Source of the DNA: Sciurus carolinensis
Taxonomy: Eukaryota > Chordata > Mammalia > Rodentia > Sciuridae
Direction of reading: 5' to 3'
Length of the DNA stretch: 64,000 nt
Assembly (NCBI RefSeq): GCF_902686445.1
Contig: NC_062226.1
Span: forward strand, 15,534,001 to 15,598,000
Positions 57,955 through 64,000 of the stretch are shown here, in pieces. The position numbers were made by a program, and so were the translations under genes. Positions within the stretch are counted from its first letter, which is position 1; each line of letters starts with the position of its first letter. The notes beneath the pieces are model-generated. The model saw nothing but the letters and a program-made list of their open reading frames with translations, was not told the origin of the DNA and made no database searches.

Positions 57955-58190
57955 GTTACCATCTGCTAAATAATAAAGTAACAACACGTTTAATGCATTA
58001 TCTCATTTAATCCATGCACAAATTCAATGAGAGAGAAGCTTTCTCCTATTTTATGACTGAGATCACAGGGGCTAAGAGGGATTAGAAGACATCCTGGAGG
58101 TTTCCCAAGTAGTAAATTACAGATATTCAGAATTCCTATCTCTGCATCTTTGACTTCAGAATTCACACTCTTAACCATCAAATTCCATGA
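57955..58190 (-). mobile_element. MIR SINE
   Basis: 'attatctcatttaatccatg', 'ctcctattttatgactgaga' and 'cacaggggctaagaggg' follow reverse MIR. Confidence 0.65.
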
Positions 58191-58424
58191 CCTCCTGGGT
58201 TTTACGTCTACTTACTCCATTTTTCCCATTGTCTCATGACACTCTGTGGTAAGGGTATCTCTTCTTTTAGGTCACAGACCATTCATTGCCTACATTTGTG
58301 CCCATTGTGGGTTGAAGTGGGTGCTTATTGAGTTGCTTTGCAAGTTTCCTAAAGATCAATGTGCAACCTTTTGGTAGACAGTGGATGTGAGAGACAGAGT
58401 GGCAAAGCCATTCATAGTGAGGCT
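58191..58424. other. Unique DNA
   Basis: No recognised feature. Confidence 0.55.
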
Positions 58425-58640
58425 TCGAAACCTAGTTCTGGTGAGAACTAGAGGCTGACCTTGGTCAGGTTACTTACCTGACAAGTCTTTCTTTTTCCTC
58501 ATTTGTAAAATGCGAGATCATGTTCCCTACCTCAAACACTAAGGTGAGAATTTAATGAGTTAATGTATGTGAAGTAATTAGGATAGGTTCTGGCAAATAC
58601 TGTCTTGACCATTGTCTGTGCTAGCATCGTTATCCTGCAC
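58425..58640 (+). mobile_element. MIR SINE
   Basis: 'ctgaccttggtcaggttact', 'ctttttcctcatttgtaaaa', 'ttaatgagttaatgtatgtg' and 'ggttctggcaaatac' follow forward MIR well. Confidence 0.8.
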
Positions 58641-59916
58641 GTTTTTATTTTGAAATGTCCTTTACGTAACTGTTTTTTTCTTACATGGTTGGCCCTATCT
58701 GTGGATTTCTCCCTAGTCCTTTCAGAGGGGGGAGGTTTAGAATTTCTGGGGCATTCTGAATTTTTTTTCTCAAGATAATCTACCACTTTCTGTTTTTAAG
58801 TGCTCTTTCGATATTGTAGGTTTTCTACACACTGAATAATGTACAATTCAAATATTTTCTCAACTTCACTTTTTCCTCAATATCCTCCTATTGGATTCTC
58901 ATTCTCTGATGTCTCACTAGGCAATTGAAATTAATTAAAGAAACAAGGGGCTCACAAACACAGCCAAAAAATCACCAAAATATTTCACTTGTTTGTATTA
59001 AGATTATTTGTCTATTCCATCTGTCCCTCATTTCTCTAGGTTAGACTTACATGATGAAAATCTTGATTTTTATCAACTCCTTGCTTATATGTAACCCAGT
59101 ATTCTTTTGACTTCTTGTGTCTTGTCTTGGCTGTGACGATGCTTAGTCATATTTTCTATTTTAACAATTTTCAAGAACAACATATCTGCATAATTCAAAG
59201 TTTCCCAGTCTTGGATTTCCACATTATTTTATGATTCTCTAATTTCAATTGATATGTCTTTTCCCATTTTATTGTAAATTTTCTGGTAAATGTTTTTGCA
59301 TTCTCAATGCAAACAAGTAGAATAGAATGAGTTAATATAGTGAAGTCTACATTTACTTCCAAATTATGTGTTCCTAGTATTCCTTTATATACCATCATGC
59401 CCTGCACAGCAGCAGAATTGCCTGAGAAAGCATTTATCAGAAAGTATCACCATCATTGAACGATGCATGACCATACATAGTTTTAGATTGAAACATAAGA
59501 ACATGCCCATATCAAACAATTTTTGACCTATATAAATAGTAGTTCGTGATGTTCAATATACTATTTGTCTTAATAAGTGTCTCTTTTATTGGAAACAACT
59601 GCAATTCTAATATATTAATCATGAAGGTGGAACACAGATTGCTTTTTACTTTTTATAAAAATCTAAATGAAATTTCTTAGTAGTTCATCCCCCACACTGG
59701 TCCATAATGACTGGTTATTCAGCAGATACTCCACCTGTCCTCCTTGGATGTAATGTAATGTGGAGTTGATTCCCAGAAATTCCGTTACTCCCAGCTACAT
59801 TTCACATTAATTTATTACACCACTTTCTATTACTGTTTTTCTGCAATGAACTGTATAGTATAAAATGATTATTGCTAAAAATTTCTCAGCATATTTTTTC
59901 AATTTGGTAGCTATAT
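58641..59916. other. Unique AT-rich DNA, no gene
   Basis: No recognised feature. The 84- and 70-codon reverse frames have no motif. Confidence 0.55.
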
Positions 59917-60045
59917 AAAGAAGAAGAAGAGGAGGAGGAGGAGGAGGAGGAGGAAGAAGAAGAAGAAAAAGAAGAAGAAGAAGAAGAAGAAAGAAAAAAA
60001 AAGAATAGAAAAGTAAAGAAAAGAAAGCAAAGAAAAGAGAAACAA
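59917..60045. repeat. (GAA)n(GGA)n(GAA)n purine tract with mirror symmetry
   Basis: About 125 purines with few breaks: GAA units, about eight GGA units (59931-59954), GAA units again, then A-rich AAAGA units. The core 59918-59966 reads nearly the same in both directions, a mirror repeat able in principle to form a triplex. The reverse S- and P/L-rich frames here (59807-60148) are artefacts. Confidence 0.93.
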
Positions 60046-60089
60046 CCCTTCCCTCTGAAAAGGCATTTGAGAGACAAATAAAAATCCAA

Positions 60090-60560
60090 GATAAAGGATT
60101 AAAGATCTGTTCGGCTTCCTTTCTTGCTCTCTTCATCGTCGGCTTCACATAAACACAGTGGCCTTATTTTTCAAATAGGCTTTCACTTAGAAAACAGATA
60201 AGAGGGATTCAGTTCATTTCCACAAATACTGGGAATCCAGCTCGGTCAGGCTGATGATAAAATGTTAAAAAATAATCATGCTTCCTGCCTCGGAGCAGCC
60301 CATGGGTTAGTGCTGGAGAAAAGTAAGGGTATTTTTCACGGTGATGTGCTATGTGCTCAGTTTCCACTTTTTAATGGAAGTCTGTACTTCCTTTTGATGA
60401 ATAAACACCTTCCACAATCCTTCAGAGCTATTTGTAATTTGAAGAAATAAATGCTGTGACTAAACACCGAACTGATGGTGATTTTATTAAAATACATTTT
60501 TCAAACCAGTGCTGTCAGGGTCTCTGAAAGGCAGGGCCCTTCCTTTTAGTCTATAGTTTG
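60090..60560. promoter_or_regulatory. Candidate conserved non-coding segment (unproven)
   Basis: This block has no recognised repeat and keeps CpGs in 'cttcatcgtcggcttcac' (60131-60148) and 'ttttcacggtgatgtgc' (60333-60349), with TAAT/ATTA-rich words. It looks less eroded than its flanks. No alignment is available, so this is only a pointer. Confidence 0.2.
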
Positions 60561-63369
60561 CAACAATCTCCCAAAGTCAGATAAGCACAGGGGCTATAGA
60601 GGTCCTTTTGGAAGCTGGAAAAATATACAAAATGTCACCTGAAAAATAACAAAGAAAACGTAAACTTCAGAGTGACTGTGACACCACTGTTTGCATCCAT
60701 CTTTTCTATCTCTAATCAGGTCACCAAATGCATGGCCTTTGTTTTCATGAACTTATGGACAGAGTCATGGCCTTTCCATTTGCATAAGATCTTAGAGACC
60801 ACCCTGTATTAATTTTGGAGTTTTAAGTTGAAAGAACTGGAATCCAAAGAACTGCAAATTCTTATGCAAGGCTAGGACCCAGAACTAGGAAAATTTAGAG
60901 CTGAGTACTATTTCTGTGCTCTCAGATATACCCCTGAAATCTTCCATAATCTCCCCAGTTGTGCCTTTATCATCCATATCTTGCTCAAGTTGTATTTAAT
61001 ACACAAACACTATTATTATTATCATCACCATTATTATTATTATTATAGGTGTTTTTCTGTCTCACAGTTGGAGGCCCATTTGCTTGTCATTGTGGAGAAG
61101 AATGCTAGCTTCTGTGCTTTGCTCTGTCTTTGTGTGTCTTTCTCTGCTTCTCTCATTCATCACTATTTCCCCTGCTTTCATGGTACTCATAATAGGAGGA
61201 AGTTGTTGACATAGGATAAAAAAGAGAAATGTCTCATACTTCATTCAGCCAAAGGCCATACTTGACAAAGTGTAACTGCAGAGCTGAAGGCCATATCTAG
61301 AATTTGATTGCAAGAATTATATTCAAGCATGTGGGGCTTCGACTGAACTAGCCAACAGTGGAGTCCTTGTGATTGTAGAAGACCTCCCTGGACAGGTTTG
61401 CTGGTCAGTGAACTTTCAGAACATTCATGTACACTGGTCCGCAAGTAGCTCTACAGGACTGTACTTTGAGTCTGTCTCCAGCCTGGGGTAGTGAGTCCTG
61501 ATGACAAAGATAATATTTGAGATGATGTGGAGGAGGAAACAAAGGAGGAAGAAGATCCTTTCTGACACGTGGCTTGTCCACAATGCTTCATAATTCTCTG
61601 TATTTTTCATGGCCTTTATCTTATTCACGTATTGCAACCAGCTGATAAAGCACATATTTTATACACCTAACGTGGCTGAGATAATGTGGCTGGAGTGGTC
61701 AACCAACTGCCAGCAATCTCCCTGGCAGTCGGAAGAAGGGTGCAGGACAAACACTTCTTCAATCACTCAGTGAACATTTATTAGCCATCGACATTCAAGC
61801 CAGGGAGAAGCAACCCAGGACACAAGACAAAACTTTCTACCCTTTTCACCCTTAGAGGTTGAACTTTAAACTTAGAGCACCTCTAGATGAGTTGTTGAGA
61901 TTTTAGCAAAGAAGAAATGCATTTTAGAAGTGGGGACCAATTTGAAGACTATGGAAGGGAAAGCCGATTTAAAACTAGGTAAGGTTTTCAGTGCTTTAAA
62001 TCTTTATCTAAATTGTGTATCATTAAATATAATTAGTAATTCTAGAAAACATAACATTTCCATGTGTAAAAAAAGATTTCCATTGTTATAGGACAAATTA
62101 CATAGCTCAGTAGAAAGATTTTTCATTGCAGATAACCACAGTTCAGGGATGTAAAATTATTAGGGCCAAAGAGCAAAACCCAAGCACCCCCATCCATGTG
62201 GAGGCAGTTTAGCATAATCTTTGTACATAGAGTGATAAAAATAGCATCTGAAGGACTAATCTTTCAAACCCAAACTTATAATTATGCAAACATCTCCCCA
62301 GGACATTAGTTCACTTAAAAAAAAATTTTTTTTTAAATATGTCCTTTGACTTTTTCTGAAATGGCTTTAAGGTGACTTGGCAACTAAAACAAGTAGGATA
62401 AAGAACATGTAAGGTTATTTGAAAAGGCATTTGGAAAAAAGCAGATAGAATTGGCATTTTAGGGCACTTGAGTTGAGAAGATTAGAGTACAGGGACAGTT
62501 AGTTTATTTCCTGGCAGTTGAACCATAAAGAGACACATTCTGAATTATATAATATTAGAAAACATACCAATTCATCAACACAGAGAACACTTTTTGGACC
62601 TTAACCCCAGGATATACACCCATATTTAAGAAAAAAAAAATAAGCAAACATTATTTAGTGCATTTTATCAGTGACTGTAATTTTACAAAAGATACAGAAA
62701 TGTTCTTCTCAAGGGTGAGTCACATCTGGGGGTTTCTTAAAGGCAGAGCATGTGATATTAAATAACTCATGGCAGGCATTTTTGCATGAAGCTTGTATCA
62801 TGGTGTCTAAATTTCTCAGTTTTCTGATAACCTAACTTAATGGTTGAATAGAACTTGGAAACTTGAGATAAAAGGCTAGTTAGCATGTCTGGCTTCCTCG
62901 AGTGGAAGGTCTTTGACAGGAGCATTGGAAAAGGACTGTATCCTTTCAAACACTTATGGAATCATTTAGCAAGTGCTTGTTCTGCAACTATTCCATGACA
63001 TTTATATAAGGGCATGTTGTGTCAACTCTTTTGCTTTCACATTCAAAACATGGTTTTAAGAACCAAAAGCCAGGGGATGGTAGTAATTAATATTCATATC
63101 ACAGTTTACAGTTTTCAAGGTGAGCTTTTGGTCACAAAGTAGAAAAGCCAGTGACAATCATTATTCCTTTTTTAGTATGATCAGAAAGACAATTTATCAA
63201 AAGGCTGCTATTGTCCACCTCCCTTTATCTATACCCTTGGCCATGTGACTTTATAGCTAGCTGCTCCCTCCCATCCAGAGAGGGAGCTCATCTTACTTAC
63301 TGCTTTTAAGTGTGTTGACCTTGGGATTTTCTCCAGGCAAACATATTGTGGTTGAAATTACTGTGTTGG
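60561..63369. other. Unique DNA, (ATT)n at 61009-61047
   Basis: An ATT/ATC run (61009-61047) is the only clear repeat. An A/T run lies at 62318-62336 and an A-run at 62632-62641. Over 2.8 kb I recognise no repeat family, exon or RNA gene. Confidence 0.5.
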
Positions 63370-63705
63370 TTCTAAGACCAGACCTTAAGGTCTTTTCCAA
63401 TTCCTCTGCGTCTCTGAGAATACTTCTGCTACCTGTGCAACAAAAAGTGGAGCTTTTTCTGACCTGCTGGATGATGGCAGACACCAGTCACAGCCATGAC
63501 CATCACTGTAGCCAATAGCCAGCTTATCTAGAGAAACTTCTTAGTCACTGGAAACTCACTGCACATGCAGAAGGGAGCTCTGCCAATACCAGAATTGCTC
63601 GGCCAAACCTAGCTTAATTTGCTGACCAACAGAATCATGAGCTAAATAAATGGTTATTGTTTTAAGCCACTAGCTTTTGTATGGTTTGTTTTCTAGCAAT
63701 TACTG
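63370..63705 (+). mobile_element. MLT1-like MaLR LTR
   Basis: 'gctggatgatggcagacacc', 'gctgaccaacagaatcatga', 'gctaaataaatggttattg' and 'ttttaagccactagcttttg' follow the 3' half of an old MLT1-type LTR. The start is uncertain. Confidence 0.75.
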
Positions 63706-63714
63706 TTTTTTATA

Positions 63715-63870
63715 TTAAGAAACTGCCAATAATAGCACCTGATATTTGTGTAGAATTTTTTCATTTCTAAGCATTTTGTACCTATTATGTCAATTGCCTC
63801 CTATCATGAATCTTCTTATTAAATAAAGGCATATACCCAGAGTTCCCTTCTAGGGTTATCATGAGGTTTA
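63715..63870 (-). mobile_element. MIR SINE
   Basis: 'aataatagcacctgatattt', 'cattttgtacctattatgtc' and 'aattgcctcctatcatga' follow reverse MIR. Confidence 0.6.
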
Positions 63871-64000
63871 ATGGAAACATGATGGCTGGGTGCGCCAATG
63901 AATATTCCATCCTTATTCTCTATAGCAAGTTTCCTTAAGTAATTTTTTCATTATCATCCCTCTCAAGGAGAAATTTTAGACATTTTTTTTTCCTAATCCT
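63871..64000. other. Window edge, no feature
   Basis: No recognised feature. Confidence 0.6.

Noticed and set aside
59807..60148. Serine- and proline/leucine-rich reverse frames
   Set aside because: They translate the GAA/GGA purine tract.

Overview
The window is AT-rich, CpG-poor mammalian nuclear DNA, most likely from a squirrel-family rodent (Sciuridae). Three things point there: a reverse-strand ID-type SINE (tRNA-Ala/BC1-like) at 356-485, a composite B1 plus ID-like SINE of the B1-dID/MEN kind at 6255-6420, and several copies of an A-tailed LINE 3' end that I know from squirrel and marmot sequence (845-995, 43020-43215, 45055-45255, and 36312-36387 reversed). Ancient placental repeats (MIR, L2, L1M, MLT1/MaLR, ERVL LTRs, hAT and Tigger relics) fill much of the rest. 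The assignment comes from recalled consensus sequences, not from a database search.

I find no protein-coding gene, no supportable exon chain, no functional RNA gene and no CpG island. The longest open frames (about 100-150 codons) lie in repeats, microsatellites or unique DNA, show no family motif, and are what chance gives in 64 kb. The window is best read as intergenic or deep-intronic DNA; which of these cannot be decided from the sequence.

Layout. 1-5.2 kb: an old reverse-oriented L1 running from the reverse-transcriptase region to the 5' UTR, broken by four younger insertions (ID SINE, sciurid L1 3' end, MaLR LTR, ERVL-type LTR with a perfect 5-bp target duplication). 5.2-12.5 kb: a TIR element, B1-dID SINE, MIR, L2 and L1 pieces, a GT/GA microsatellite, and a MaLR-type LTR inserted inside a MIR. 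12.5-22.6 kb: mostly unique DNA with MaLR LTRs, MIRs, L1M 3' ends and A-tracts. 22.6-24.7 kb: a second nested stack, a reverse L1 split by a forward L1M 3' end and by an ERVL-type LTR, both with target duplications. 24.7-41.8 kb: scattered MIR, MLT1, L2 and older repeats, plus a local duplication beside a 23-bp inverted repeat near 38.6 kb. 41.8-45.3 kb: a three-layer L1 stack. 45.3-64 kb: sparse old repeats, a possible retrocopy tail, a Tigger-like relic, a mirror-symmetric GAA/GGA tract and much unique DNA.

There is no gene system to describe. What the window offers is an insertion history: MIR, L2 and old L1 at the bottom, MaLR/ERVL LTRs and L1M 3' ends above them, and sciurid L1 and SINE copies on top. 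I found no convincing new biological system. The oddest local structures are the duplication plus hairpin at 38580-38711, the GAA/GGA mirror repeat at 59917-60045, and an unassigned CpG-bearing segment at 47400-47660.
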